Virus record (IMG/VR): IMGVR_UViG_3300037963_000274
Location: 1-21,726 of that record
DNA length: 21,726 bases
Direction: 5' to 3' (one strand)
Source: a virus
The notes beneath the pieces are model-generated. The model was not told the DNA's origin and searched no databases. It saw only the letters and a list, made by a program, of their open reading frames with translations. Of this stretch, positions 1-7,849 are shown in pieces; the first letter of the stretch is position 1, and every line of letters begins with the position of its first letter. The position numbers and the translations under genes are program-made.

Positions 1-2
1 AC

Positions 3-122
3 GTTGTATCAGCTTTAGGTAATGGTTCATCTAACGCAGGTGCAGATATGTTAGATAAGTTTATGACTGACGTTAGAGAAAAAACTATGGGGAGAGAAAG
101 ACAGATTAACCAAATAGGATAG
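3..122 (+). CDS. C-terminal 39 residues of an upstream virion-module gene (partial)
   Basis: An open frame enters from the left edge and ends in TAG at 120-122. Its last residues include DMLDKFMTDVREKTMGRERQ. The visible part is a charged, probably helical tail with no recognisable domain. It stands directly before a T7 gp13-like gene in the same orientation, so it is probably the end of a tail or other structural protein. That is inferred from position only. The Shine-Dalgarno of the next gene (AGGAG, 121-125) overlaps its stop codon, so the two are probably translationally coupled. Confidence 0.6.
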   Translation, partial: VVSALGNGSSNAGADMLDKFMTDVREKTMGRERQINQIG

Positions 123-130
123 GAGTAATA

Positions 131-547
131 ATGAAAGTCGTTCCTGTTGAACCCATAGCAGTAGAATTATTTTGGGATAAAATTAAACCCTTAATTAAAA
201 AAGCAACAGATTATTCAGGTGGTAGGCACACTGTAAGTACAACAAAATATTTATGTGAAACAGGTATGATGAATTTATGGTTAGTTTTTAAAGACGTTAA
301 AAACATTGAAGCCATAATAACCACACAAAAAGTTATTTATCCTGCAAAAACAATGATGTCAGTTGTTTTATGTGGTGGTAAAAATATGAATAAATGGGCA
401 CGTTTAGCTATTAATACTATAAATGATTATGCTAAAAAAGAAAAGTGTACTGGAGTTGAAGTCATGGGTAGACCAGGGTGGAGAAAAATATTTAAACAAC
501 ATACAAAATATAAGGAAAGTTATGTCTTATTTGAAAAAGATTTCTGA
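131..547 (+). CDS. T7 gp13-like protein with GNAT-type acetyltransferase signature
   Basis: This 138-residue protein has the same length as T7 gp13, a protein needed for assembly of the internal core. The second half reads like a GNAT fold: a helix with WARLAINTINDYAKKEKC, a strand with GVEVMGRPGW, then KIFKQHTKYKESYVLFEKDF. This resembles the end of GNAT enzymes, where a 'GR.GW.k.....GF' segment closes the acetyl-CoA site. A clear Q/RxxGxG/A loop is not visible, so catalysis is doubtful. The start is supported by AGGAG six bases upstream. It lies just before the two large internal virion proteins, as gp13 does in T7-like phages, and overlaps the next gene by 26 bases. The gp13 assignment rests on length, position and fold signature and not on an alignment. 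Confidence 0.6.
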   Translation: MKVVPVEPIAVELFWDKIKPLIKKATDYSGGRHTVSTTKYLCETGMMNLWLVFKDVKNIEAIITTQKVIYPAKTMMSVVLCGGKNMNKWARLAINTINDYAKKEKCTGVEVMGRPGWRKIFKQHTKYKESYVLFEKDF

Positions 548-2798
548 TTTTATAATAGAAAAAGTATTACCAATTAAATTTAAAGTTTGGTTATTGGACA
601 GACTTGCATGTGATATTGCCAATCAAGGTGAAGATGGTGATACTGAACTTGCACATATAAATTCATATGAAGCTAAACTACTAAGGTCAGTTGGTGGTTC
701 AGGTACTATTAATAAAACTACAGGACTTAAACAATATAAAGGTGGTGGTGGTGGTTCACCAGCTCCTGCAGCTACATCTACAGTTGTAGAAAAAGCAGAG
801 TTTCCTCCTGAACTCAGACCATTTATTACTGACATACTTGAGAAAGCTCAAGCTCAAGAACAGGCAAGATTAGCAGCAGGTTACCCAGTATACCCTGGTC
901 CACGTATCGCCCAGTTTACTCCTGAAGAAAGAGCAGCTCAAGCAGGTATAGTTAGTTTGGTAGGTTCACAAGAACCAACATTTGACATAGCTAAAGGTTT
1001 AACTGCAGCTAGTGCATTAGAAGATACTTCAGGTGCAATACAACAACGTATGTCTCCTTATATGCAGAATGTTGTAGACATACAAAAGAGAGAAGCTGAA
1101 CGTGGTGCTGAAGCACGAAGACAACAACTAGCTGCTCAAGGTGTTGCTGCAGGTGGTTTTGGTGGTTCACGAGAAGCATTAATGCAGTCTGAGTTAGAAA
1201 GAAATTTACAACAACAATTAGGTGATATACAAGCAACAGGACAACAAGCTGCATTTCAACAAGCACAACAAGGTCTTGCTAATCTGAGACAAAGACAAGC
1301 TCAAGCAGGTCAACAGATGGCAGGGTTTGCTCCATTACAATCAGGTGTACAATTTAAAGAACTTGGTGCACTTGCAGGTATAGGTGAACAGAATAGACAA
1401 CAACAACAAAAAGCATTAGACTTAGGATTCCAACAGTTTAGAGAAGAACAAACTTATCCTGAAGCTAGTTTACAACAATATCAATCTATCATTCGTGGGT
1501 TCCCACTACAACCAACAACTACACAAACTCAGCAATCAATACTACCTACACCTTCATTAGGACAACAACTAATAGGTATGGGTACTGGTGCATTAGGTCT
1601 AGCAGGTGCAGCTAAAACTTTATTTAAAGAAGGTGGACCACTTAAACCAATACCTGAAGGTAATAAAGGTTTATCTAAATTACCTACAGATGTAAGAAAT
1701 AAAATGGGTTTTATGAAATCAGGTAAGAGACCAAAGATAACTAAAAAACAAAATAAGATGTACAAAGAAATGTTGTACGCAATGTTATCAGATGGTAAAA
1801 GAAAAGACATGAATGGTGACATAAGTGAGATAGCTGACATCATGAAAGAAAAAGGTATTGCTACATTATCTCAAGATGGTGGTGTTGTTAAGTTAAAAGA
1901 TTCATTTGGAACTATAGGTAGTAATATGCCTTTTGATACTAGTATGTATTCACCATCTAAAGAGGAAAAAGAATTACAAAAGAGAAGACTTGAGTTAATT
2001 GAAGAGGTAGGACAAGATATTATAAAGAGTCCTGAAGAGATTGCTAAAGAACAAGATGAAGCTAAACAATCTTCTAAGTTACAAGCTTATATACAACTTG
2101 CACAATTAGGTGGAGATGTGTTAGCTGCTGACCCAAGTAGAGGTACATTAGCTGCAGTTGGTCAAGCAGTATCTAAAGCTGGTCCAGAATTTGCAAAGAT
2201 TGCTGAAGATTATAAAAAAATTGGTAGAGGTGAAAAAGAAAAAAGAACTAAAGAAAAATTACAACAACTAGAATTATTGGATAAAAAATCTGAAGCCATG
2301 AAAGAAACAAGAATGGAAGACTTAGCTATTCAAAAAACTATTTCTGAGATTCAAGAAAATTTATTAACTGCTGCAAGTCAAGGTGGTTATACTACTGCTA
2401 AACAACAAGATGATATTCTTGCAGGTGGTAAACAAATGTTTAAATTAGCAGGTGAAGAATTAGGTTTTGAATATGATGAAGCAACTAAACAATTTGTTAA
2501 TATACCTGGTATAACAACAAAAGGAACTAAAGCAGATGCTACTGATTTAGCTGCAGAAGCATCAAGAATATATGCAGATGGAATTAGAAATCGTCAGTTA
2601 GTAGATGCTATAGATATATTCCAAAAAGTTGCTAGAAGAAAATATCCTAAAAATGTTACACCTCCAGCAGGTGGTACTGGTGGTACTGGAACAGGTACTG
2701 GTGGTACTGGTGGTACTGGTGGTACTGGGACAGGTACTGGGGGAGCTATGAATATATTAAATCAGTTAAACCCAACTCCTCAAAATAAAATTCCATAG
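522..2798 (+). CDS. Internal virion protein-like large structural protein (gp14/gp15 position)
   Basis: A 758-residue protein if it starts at ATG 522. An in-frame start at 423 would lie deep inside the previous gene, whereas 522 has AGGAAAG just upstream. Residues 1-65 form a compact N-terminal part, followed by a Gly/Pro/Ala linker. The next segment contains EFPPELRPFITDILEKAQAQ and a PGPRIAQFTPEE stretch, of a kind I associate with marine T7-like phages. From about residue 150 to 330 it is very rich in Gln and Ala with long predicted helices, as in ejected internal-core proteins. A lysine-rich part follows, and the end is a low-complexity Gly-Thr tract. The neighbours (gp13-like before, 1240-residue protein after) support a role in the internal core or DNA ejection. 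No catalytic motif is visible. Confidence 0.55.
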   Translation: MSYLKKISDFIIEKVLPIKFKVWLLDRLACDIANQGEDGDTELAHINSYEAKLLRSVGGSGTINKTTGLKQYKGGGGGSPAPAATSTVVEKAEFPPELRPFITDILEKAQAQEQARLAAGYPVYPGPRIAQFTPEERAAQAGIVSLVGSQEPTFDIAKGLTAASALEDTSGAIQQRMSPYMQNVVDIQKREAERGAEARRQQLAAQGVAAGGFGGSREALMQSELERNLQQQLGDIQATGQQAAFQQAQQGLANLRQRQAQAGQQMAGFAPLQSGVQFKELGALAGIGEQNRQQQQKALDLGFQQFREEQTYPEASLQQYQSIIRGFPLQPTTTQTQQSILPTPSLGQQLIGMGTGALGLAGAAKTLFKEGGPLKPIPEGNKGLSKLPTDVRNKMGFMKSGKRPKITKKQNKMYKEMLYAMLSDGKRKDMNGDISEIADIMKEKGIATLSQDGGVVKLKDSFGTIGSNMPFDTSMYSPSKEEKELQKRRLELIEEVGQDIIKSPEEIAKEQDEAKQSSKLQAYIQLAQLGGDVLAADPSRGTLAAVGQAVSKAGPEFAKIAEDYKKIGRGEKEKRTKEKLQQLELLDKKSEAMKETRMEDLAIQKTISEIQENLLTAASQGGYTTAKQQDDILAGGKQMFKLAGEELGFEYDEATKQFVNIPGITTKGTKADATDLAAEASRIYADGIRNRQLVDAIDIFQKVARRKYPKNVTPPAGGTGGTGTGTGGTGGTGGTGTGTGGAMNILNQLNPTPQNKIP
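2671..2743 (+). repeat. Tandem GGTACTGGT-type microsatellite encoding a Gly/Thr tail
   Basis: Repeats of GGTACT and GGTGGTACT run for about 70 bases inside the 3' end of the 522-2798 gene. They encode alternating Gly-Gly-Thr-Gly-Thr. The tract stays in frame and lies only some 20 codons before the stop. It probably forms a flexible linker, and its copy number could vary by slippage. Confidence 0.85.
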
Positions 2799-2810
2799 GT
2801 AAATGTTAAT

Positions 2811-5800
2811 ATGGCACTTAATATTAATACAGAAGAGTTTAGAAATACAGCAAAAGAATTAGATGACCTTGCTAATCAAGGCACATTAAATAAAGATAGT
2901 GCTCAAAAAATAATAACTAATAAGGGTTTTAATACTGAAGAATTTATAGAGGGATATAAAAAACTTAATGAAATGTCTCCAGAAGAAAGAGATAAAGCAT
3001 CTGAATTAACTGGTATAGGAATTATAGATGTACCTGCTAGACTTGTGGGTAGAGCATTGGGTGAAACTGGTAGAGGTATAGCTGATATATCTCAAGCTAT
3101 TGCTCCTAAATTTAGTAAAGAAGTTGCTGAGATTGGAAATAAAATAGGAGCTATTGTTCCTGAAGAAGTAAAAGATTTTGCTGATGAAATATTTGACCCT
3201 TATCATGGGTCAGGTGTTTATGGTGAAGGTGAGGAAATGGTAGGTAACGTATTGTCCTATTTTGTCCCTGCCACAGGTATACTTAAAGCTACTAAAGGTG
3301 TTTCAAGTTTAGCTAAAAATAGTAATACTATTAGAAGTGCTCTAACTAGAACTAAAAGAACTCTTGGTAGAAAGGGTAGAAAAGGTGCACGTATCGCAGG
3401 TTATGGTGGGGTTGGTGCAGCTTCAGCAACAATTATTGAAGACCCTGCTGAAAATACAATTAATATTCTTAGAGAACAATTCCCTGAATCAACACAATAT
3501 TTAGATAGATTTGCTATTAATCCTGAAGATAGTGAAGCTAAACAATACCTTCAATCCTTTATAAATAATTTAGGATTAGAAGCTGCTTTGTTTGGTGGTT
3601 TAGCAGGTCTTGCAAAAACATGGAATAAAACTAAAAATATAAGAAGAAAATATATTACACAACCTTTAAAGTTAGATAAATTTTTAACTGGCTTTTCTTC
3701 AAGACGAGGTATGTCTGATGACCACTTAGCTAAGTTTATTAAGAGAGATGCAGCAGCTAAAAATTCTTTAGAGTCAGCTATTGAAGATTCTAAACAACTT
3801 GAGAAAGCTATGAAGTCTTCTAAGTTTACTTCAAAAGAAAATGTAGATTTAGTTAATGATGCCTTACAAGGTAACTCTATTGCATTAGATGCTTTACCTG
3901 AAAATGTTAAAGGTATTGTTAATAGTATGAGAGACAAGATAGATAATCTTTCAGGTTTCTTTTTAGAAAATAATAGAACATCTGGTTCTTTATCTGCAAC
4001 TATAGATGAAAATTTAGGTGCATACATAACTAGAAGTTATGAGATGTTTGACAATCCTGAGTATTATGATAAGATTCAAAAAGCTATAAAAAAGAATAGA
4101 CCAAACATAGAAGCAGGACAACTGGTTAGTATAACTGATGAAGCAGTTAAAAATATGTCAGACTATTTAATAAATGATTTAAAGTTACAACCTCGTAAAG
4201 CTGCACAGGCATTGGATGAATTAATGGCAGACTATGCAGAAAAAACAGGAAGAGGTGAACAGTTTGATATAGGTGAATTTTTATTCTCATTAGGTAACTC
4301 AGCAAAAAAAGCTTCAGGAACAACTAAAGCATTTCAAAAAAGAGAAATATTACCAAATAAAATAAAAGCTTTTTTAGGAGAAGTAAAAGACCCTGGAATT
4401 AATTATGTTAATGCTTATCAAAAACTTGCAGTATATAAAGCTGAAACTGAATTTTTAGAAGAACTTGCTGATGATTTAATTAAGAGTGGTGCAGCTAAAA
4501 GAGTAAATGCTAAAACAGGTGAATTACCTGATTCACTTGATAGGACTACAATGGCAAGAGCAGGTGATGTAGCAGCAGAAAGATTAGGTAAAGTATTTGG
4601 TAGAGGTGTTGTTTCTTCAGGTAAAATAAGAAATCCTTTTGATAGTTTATATGTTGATAAGAATTATGTTGATACACTTAAACAAGGACTAGATGCTATT
4701 GACCCAAGTAAAAGTAAAATATTTGATGCTTATGTAAGATTAAAAGTTGCAACTCAAATGGGTAAAACTGTTTACAATCCTGGAACTCATGCTATAAACG
4801 TATTAGGTAATGGTATGTTTATGATTTCAAATGGGTTTGTTCCAGGTGCTAGTGGTTTAAAAGATGCAGGTGAATTTGTAATATCTAAATTCACTGGATT
4901 AAAGAATGAAGATTTAACAAAAAGATTTAATAAATATAGAGAACTTGGTATAACTGGAACAGACCTTGCACTTGAAACTATAAGAACTAATTTAGATAGA
5001 ATATCTAGTAGACCTGAAAAGTATTTTAAGAAAACATTTAAACCTTTAGATGTGATAAAAAAACCTATTGGTTTTATACATAATAAAATAAAAGATGCTT
5101 ACCAATTAGAAGATGATGTATTTAAAATAATGCATTTTGAAAATACAAAAGATTATTTAAGAAAAGCTTATACCAATATAAGTGAAGAAAACTTAGATAA
5201 AATGGCAGCACAGAGAACTAGAGATTTATTACCTAATTATAAAATAGCTCCTAAGAATATTAAAAAATTAAGAACTATGCCCTTTGGGGATTTTGCTACG
5301 TTTGCAACTGAATCTGCTAGAGTTGCTAAAAATTTAATTAAATACACAGTTCAAGATGCTTTAAGTGGGAATGAAGCATTAACAAAAATGGCAGCTAGAA
5401 GATTAGCAGGTATGACTGTTGCAGGTTTAGGTGCAGAAGCATTACATAATAAATCTAAAATGATGTTTGGTATTTCAGATGACCAAGAAGAAGCATTAAA
5501 TACAATAGCTGAACCTTGGGAGTATGGTGTACCTCAAATATATTTAAGTGGTGTAGAAAAACAAGGTGGTAAAAATGTAGTTAAAAGTGTATCAACAGGT
5601 AGACTTGACCCTTTTATATTTCCAAAGATGACTGCAAAGTTTTTACACAGAATATTTAATGACCCTAAGTTTACACCTGAAAGATTAGCTAATATAAAAA
5701 ATGACCCTGAGTTAGCTAAGTTTGCTATATCAATGTATGACCAAACTTTATCACCTTTCATTGGAACTTCAATAGCTACTGATGCTCTATTAGATGCTGT

Positions 5801-6533
5801 GGCAGGTGTTAGAGGTAAAGGAGATGTTGACTATGCAGAAACTGCTTTAAAGTTTCTTGAAGGAACTATATCACCAAGTCTAGTTCAGTTTTTAAAAAAT
5901 AGAAAAAAATATGAGATTGAAGCTCAAAGAAAAGAACCAGGTTTAAGAGATAAAGGTTATCCAAGTAATGCTTTATTTTCTGAGAGAACTAAAGGTGTTC
6001 CAGGTGAAGCTGATTGGGCAGCATTAACAGGATTTAAAACAAGATTAGTAGATATTGATTCTACAATTCCTTATAACTTACAATATAAATTAAGTGATTT
6101 AGAAAGAAATAATGAAGTATCAGATTTAATAAAAAAGAAAACAAAAAGAAAATTTAATCTTAAAAAATATTTAACAGAAGGTAATTTACAAATAAATAAA
6201 CAAGATATAATTGATGCTAAGATAAGAGATGAAAAAAGAAAGATAAGAAAAGAAAGAGAGATACGAATGTATCTTAAAAAATATAAAGACTTAGGGTTAA
6301 GTATAAATGACATAATAAGAATAATGAAAATAAAACCAGGGACAAAAGTTGGTAATAGATTATTAAGAGATATTATCTTAATAGATAGAAATAAACACAT
6401 GCCTATACTAGAATCAGGTTCAAAAACTGATGTAGAAAATTATATTAGAATACTTCAAGAAGAAGGAGTTGAAAATCCTTTTCCTGATTTAATGGAAATA
6501 AATAATAAAATAATAAATAAGGAAATAGAATGA
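2811..6533 (+). CDS. Very large internal virion / DNA-ejection protein (gp16-like by position)
   Basis: A 1240-residue protein, close in size to T7 gp16 (about 1320), in the position of the last large core protein. It is mostly helical and Lys/Asn-rich. Short glycine-rich hydrophobic stretches lie near residues 190-210 (GYGGVGAASATIIEDPA), 250-265 (ALFGGLAGLAKTW), 655-685 (around NVLGNGMFMISNGFVPGASG) and 865 (MTVAGLGAEAL). These could insert into membranes during ejection. Residues about 1100-1190 form a strongly basic region. I see no lysozyme or transglycosylase motif at the N-terminus, unlike T7 gp16. The Shine-Dalgarno is weak, and the gene begins 12 bases after the previous stop. Its stop overlaps the next start (ATGA). 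The function is inferred from size, position and composition. A large polyvalent-protein type of structural protein is an alternative. Confidence 0.55.
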   Translation: MALNINTEEFRNTAKELDDLANQGTLNKDSAQKIITNKGFNTEEFIEGYKKLNEMSPEERDKASELTGIGIIDVPARLVGRALGETGRGIADISQAIAPKFSKEVAEIGNKIGAIVPEEVKDFADEIFDPYHGSGVYGEGEEMVGNVLSYFVPATGILKATKGVSSLAKNSNTIRSALTRTKRTLGRKGRKGARIAGYGGVGAASATIIEDPAENTINILREQFPESTQYLDRFAINPEDSEAKQYLQSFINNLGLEAALFGGLAGLAKTWNKTKNIRRKYITQPLKLDKFLTGFSSRRGMSDDHLAKFIKRDAAAKNSLESAIEDSKQLEKAMKSSKFTSKENVDLVNDALQGNSIALDALPENVKGIVNSMRDKIDNLSGFFLENNRTSGSLSATIDENLGAYITRSYEMFDNPEYYDKIQKAIKKNRPNIEAGQLVSITDEAVKNMSDYLINDLKLQPRKAAQALDELMADYAEKTGRGEQFDIGEFLFSLGNSAKKASGTTKAFQKREILPNKIKAFLGEVKDPGINYVNAYQKLAVYKAETEFLEELADDLIKSGAAKRVNAKTGELPDSLDRTTMARAGDVAAERLGKVFGRGVVSSGKIRNPFDSLYVDKNYVDTLKQGLDAIDPSKSKIFDAYVRLKVATQMGKTVYNPGTHAINVLGNGMFMISNGFVPGASGLKDAGEFVISKFTGLKNEDLTKRFNKYRELGITGTDLALETIRTNLDRISSRPEKYFKKTFKPLDVIKKPIGFIHNKIKDAYQLEDDVFKIMHFENTKDYLRKAYTNISEENLDKMAAQRTRDLLPNYKIAPKNIKKLRTMPFGDFATFATESARVAKNLIKYTVQDALSGNEALTKMAARRLAGMTVAGLGAEALHNKSKMMFGISDDQEEALNTIAEPWEYGVPQIYLSGVEKQGGKNVVKSVSTGRLDPFIFPKMTAKFLHRIFNDPKFTPERLANIKNDPELAKFAISMYDQTLSPFIGTSIATDALLDAVAGVRGKGDVDYAETALKFLEGTISPSLVQFLKNRKKYEIEAQRKEPGLRDKGYPSNALFSERTKGVPGEADWAALTGFKTRLVDIDSTIPYNLQYKLSDLERNNEVSDLIKKKTKRKFNLKKYLTEGNLQINKQDIIDAKIRDEKRKIRKEREIRMYLKKYKDLGLSINDIIRIMKIKPGTKVGNRLLRDIILIDRNKHMPILESGSKTDVENYIRILQEEGVENPFPDLMEINNKIINKEIE

Positions 6534-6763
6534 ACAGTAGAGATTCATTAGAAGCACGACTAGCTGCACTTGAAGCACGTAATGAAGAGCAACACAAAGA
6601 GGTTGCCAATAAACTAGAAGCTGCTTTTGAATTAATACATAAACAAACAGAGATTATATCAGGACTCAGGGCAGACTTAGCTAGAGGTTCAGGTGCCATT
6701 AAGATGTTGTTTATTGTAGGTGCTGCATTAGGTTTAATATATACATGGATTAAAATGATATGA
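6530..6763 (+). CDS. Small tail-anchored coiled-coil membrane protein (holin/spanin-like, unassigned)
   Basis: A 77-residue protein in two parts. Residues 1-50 are a heptad-rich helix (LEARLAALEARNEEQHKEV). Residues about 57-74 form one membrane segment (IKMLFIVGAALGLIYTWI), so it should be C-terminally anchored. Phages often carry such proteins next to lysis genes, but there is no family motif that names it. It starts inside the stop of the 1240-residue gene through an ATGA overlap and ends in a second ATGA overlap with the next gene. A separate, better holin candidate lies on the other strand at 8258-8629, so this one may instead be a virion-associated membrane protein. Confidence 0.6.
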   Translation: MNSRDSLEARLAALEARNEEQHKEVANKLEAAFELIHKQTEIISGLRADLARGSGAIKMLFIVGAALGLIYTWIKMI

Positions 6764-6972
6764 TGTGGTGGACAAAACTTAAAAAAAAATTTTCAGATGC
6801 AGATAATATTATTGACTTTAGTGTTGATGTACTTATCATTATATTTGACGTAATGACTACACCATTACTAATACCTATACGAATAGGTAGATATTATATT
6901 AAAGGTTTTTTTAAATCAATGTGTAAGAGATTTCTAAAGAAAACTTATCATAGGTTGTATGATAAAGAATGA
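6760..6972 (+). CDS. Small membrane-associated protein of unknown function
   Basis: A 70-residue protein with a hydrophobic centre (FSVDVLIIIFDVMTTPLLIP) and a highly basic C-terminus (KGFFKSMCKRFLKKTYHRLY). This suggests a membrane-inserted or amphipathic protein with a positive cytoplasmic tail. It is joined to its neighbours by ATGA overlaps on both sides, so it should be translated together with the preceding coiled-coil membrane protein and the following IscA. A second ATG three bases later would serve equally well. I do not recognise a family. The pairing with 6530-6763 suggests the two act together, which is inference. Confidence 0.55.
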   Translation: MMWWTKLKKKFSDADNIIDFSVDVLIIIFDVMTTPLLIPIRIGRYYIKGFFKSMCKRFLKKTYHRLYDKE

Positions 6973-7292
6973 CGTTAGTAAACTTAACAGATAAAGCAAA
7001 AGAACATCTAAAGAATCTTGCTAAAGACCACGACAAAAAATATGTTCGTTTAGAAGTTAAAGGTGGTGGATGTGCAGGTTTTAGATATGACTGGTCATTT
7101 GATAACTACATACAAGATAGTGATGACTTTATAGAGTTTGAAGGTTTTACTTTATTAATTGATAAATCAAGTTTACTTTATTTAATGGGAATGACTATTG
7201 AATATAAGAAAGAAATATTTGGTAGCTTCTTAGAACTAAAGAATCCTAATGCAACAAGTAGTTGTGGTTGTGGAGAAAGTTTTGGAGTATGA
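6969..7292 (+). CDS. iscA: A-type iron-sulfur cluster carrier (IscA/ErpA/HesB family)
   Basis: A complete 107-residue A-type carrier, the same length as bacterial IscA. It binds Fe-S clusters and passes them to apoproteins in the cytoplasm. All three ligand cysteines are present at the canonical positions: C35 in the GGGCAGF motif, and C99 and C101 in SSCGCGESF. The N-terminal 'LTDKAKEHLKNL' and the 'DKSSLLYLMGMTIEY' segment also match the family. It is translationally coupled by ATGA overlaps to the membrane protein before it and to IscU after it. A-type carriers (often annotated HesB) are known from marine phages. A carrier followed directly by IscU is less usual. Intact length and ligands suggest an active protein. 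Which apoprotein it serves is unknown. Confidence 0.93.
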   Translation: MTLVNLTDKAKEHLKNLAKDHDKKYVRLEVKGGGCAGFRYDWSFDNYIQDSDDFIEFEGFTLLIDKSSLLYLMGMTIEYKKEIFGSFLELKNPNATSSCGCGESFGV

Positions 7293-7684
7293 CATATAGT
7301 AAAAAATTATTAGACCATTATGAAAACCCAAGAAATGTAGGGTCAATGGATAAAGAAAATAAAGATGTAGGTACAGGTTTAGTAGGAGCACCTGCCTGTG
7401 GTGACGTTATGAAGCTACAAATTAAAGTAGGTGATGAGGGTGTTATAGAAGATGCTAAGTTTAAAACATTTGGATGTGGTTCAGCTATTGCTTCTAGCTC
7501 GTTAATAACTGAATGGGTTAAGGGTAAGAAGATTGATGAAGCGAATAAGATAAAGAACACAGAGATAGCTAATCATTTAGCTTTACCTCCAGTAAAGATT
7601 CATTGTTCTGTGTTAGCAGAAGATGCAATCAAAGCTGCAATATCAAATTATAAGGAAAAGAATGAGAGTAAAAACTTACTGTAG
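7289..7684 (+). CDS. iscU: Iron-sulfur cluster scaffold protein IscU
   Basis: A complete 131-residue scaffold on which [2Fe-2S] clusters are built from IscS-derived sulfur before transfer. Every hallmark sits at the classical IscU residue number: C37 and D39 in GAPACGDV, C63 in FGCGSA, the HscA-chaperone recognition motif LPPVK at 99-103, and H105 with C106. The N-terminus (YSKKLLDHYENPRNVGS) is typical. I chose ATG 7289, not the upstream in-frame ATG at 7262. It gives the family's normal N-terminus, has GGAG at 7284-7287 and makes an ATGA overlap with iscA. No iscS, hscA/hscB or fdx is in the window, so host partners would be required. The intact LPPVK motif suggests it can use the host chaperone. 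It is the last + strand gene of normal size before the convergent terminator. Confidence 0.95.
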   Translation: MTYSKKLLDHYENPRNVGSMDKENKDVGTGLVGAPACGDVMKLQIKVGDEGVIEDAKFKTFGCGSAIASSSLITEWVKGKKIDEANKIKNTEIANHLALPPVKIHCSVLAEDAIKAAISNYKEKNESKNLL

Positions 7685-7718
7685 AATAATTATATTTTTA
7701 TTTATAGTGGAGATATTT

Positions 7719-7787
7719 ATGCACATTGCTGAAATAGGCTTTGATGTAGAAGCACATTATAATTGGACAAGTATATTATATAAGTAG
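7719..7787 (+). CDS. Possible 22-residue peptide gene after iscU
   Basis: A short frame beginning ATG 7719 and ending TAG 7785-7787, preceded by GTGGAG six bases upstream. The peptide begins MHIAEIGFDVEAHYNW and ends in K. It stands in the otherwise non-coding end of the + strand operon, upstream of the terminator. The good ribosome-binding site is the only support. No homologue is recognised, and a chance frame is quite possible. Confidence 0.35.
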   Translation: MHIAEIGFDVEAHYNWTSILYK

Positions 7788-7808
7788 CCAACTGTGAAAA
7801 TTGGACAA
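7761..7808 (+). repeat. Pair of 10-base direct repeats AATTGGACAA
   Basis: AATTGGACAA occurs at 7761-7770 and again at 7799-7808, 38 bases apart start to start. Both lie in the convergent intergenic region just before the terminator. The first copy lies within the possible 22-residue peptide gene. TTGGACA resembles a -35 element, but no well-spaced -10 with a downstream + strand gene follows. Function unknown. Confidence 0.6.
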
Positions 7809-7847
7809 AAAAATACCCCTAGTTATTAAGTTAGCTAGGGGTTTTTT
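7807..7847. terminator. Bidirectional intrinsic terminator between the convergent modules
   Basis: A GC-rich stem pairs CCCCTAG (7816-7822) with CTAGGGG (7835-7841). It can extend by three further pairs, including a G-U, around a loop of about five bases. It is flanked by A7 on the left (7807-7813) and T6 on the right (7842-7847). It therefore has a U-tract on both strands, and ends the + strand structural/isc operon and the - strand replication/lysis operon at one point. Confidence 0.9.
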
Positions 7848-7849
7848 AT

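Noticed and set aside
423-521. N-terminal extension of the 758-residue virion protein
   Set aside because: It would lie in another frame wholly within the gp13-like gene. ATG 522 has its own Shine-Dalgarno.
3551-4027. 158-codon open frame on the - strand inside the large virion gene
   Set aside because: It lies entirely opposite a well-supported coding frame, has no ribosome-binding site and no recognisable family. It is a shadow of AT-rich coding DNA.
6071-6400. 109-codon hydrophobic frame on the - strand
   Set aside because: Its Leu/Ile/Phe richness mirrors the Lys/Asn-rich C-terminus of the virion protein on the other strand.
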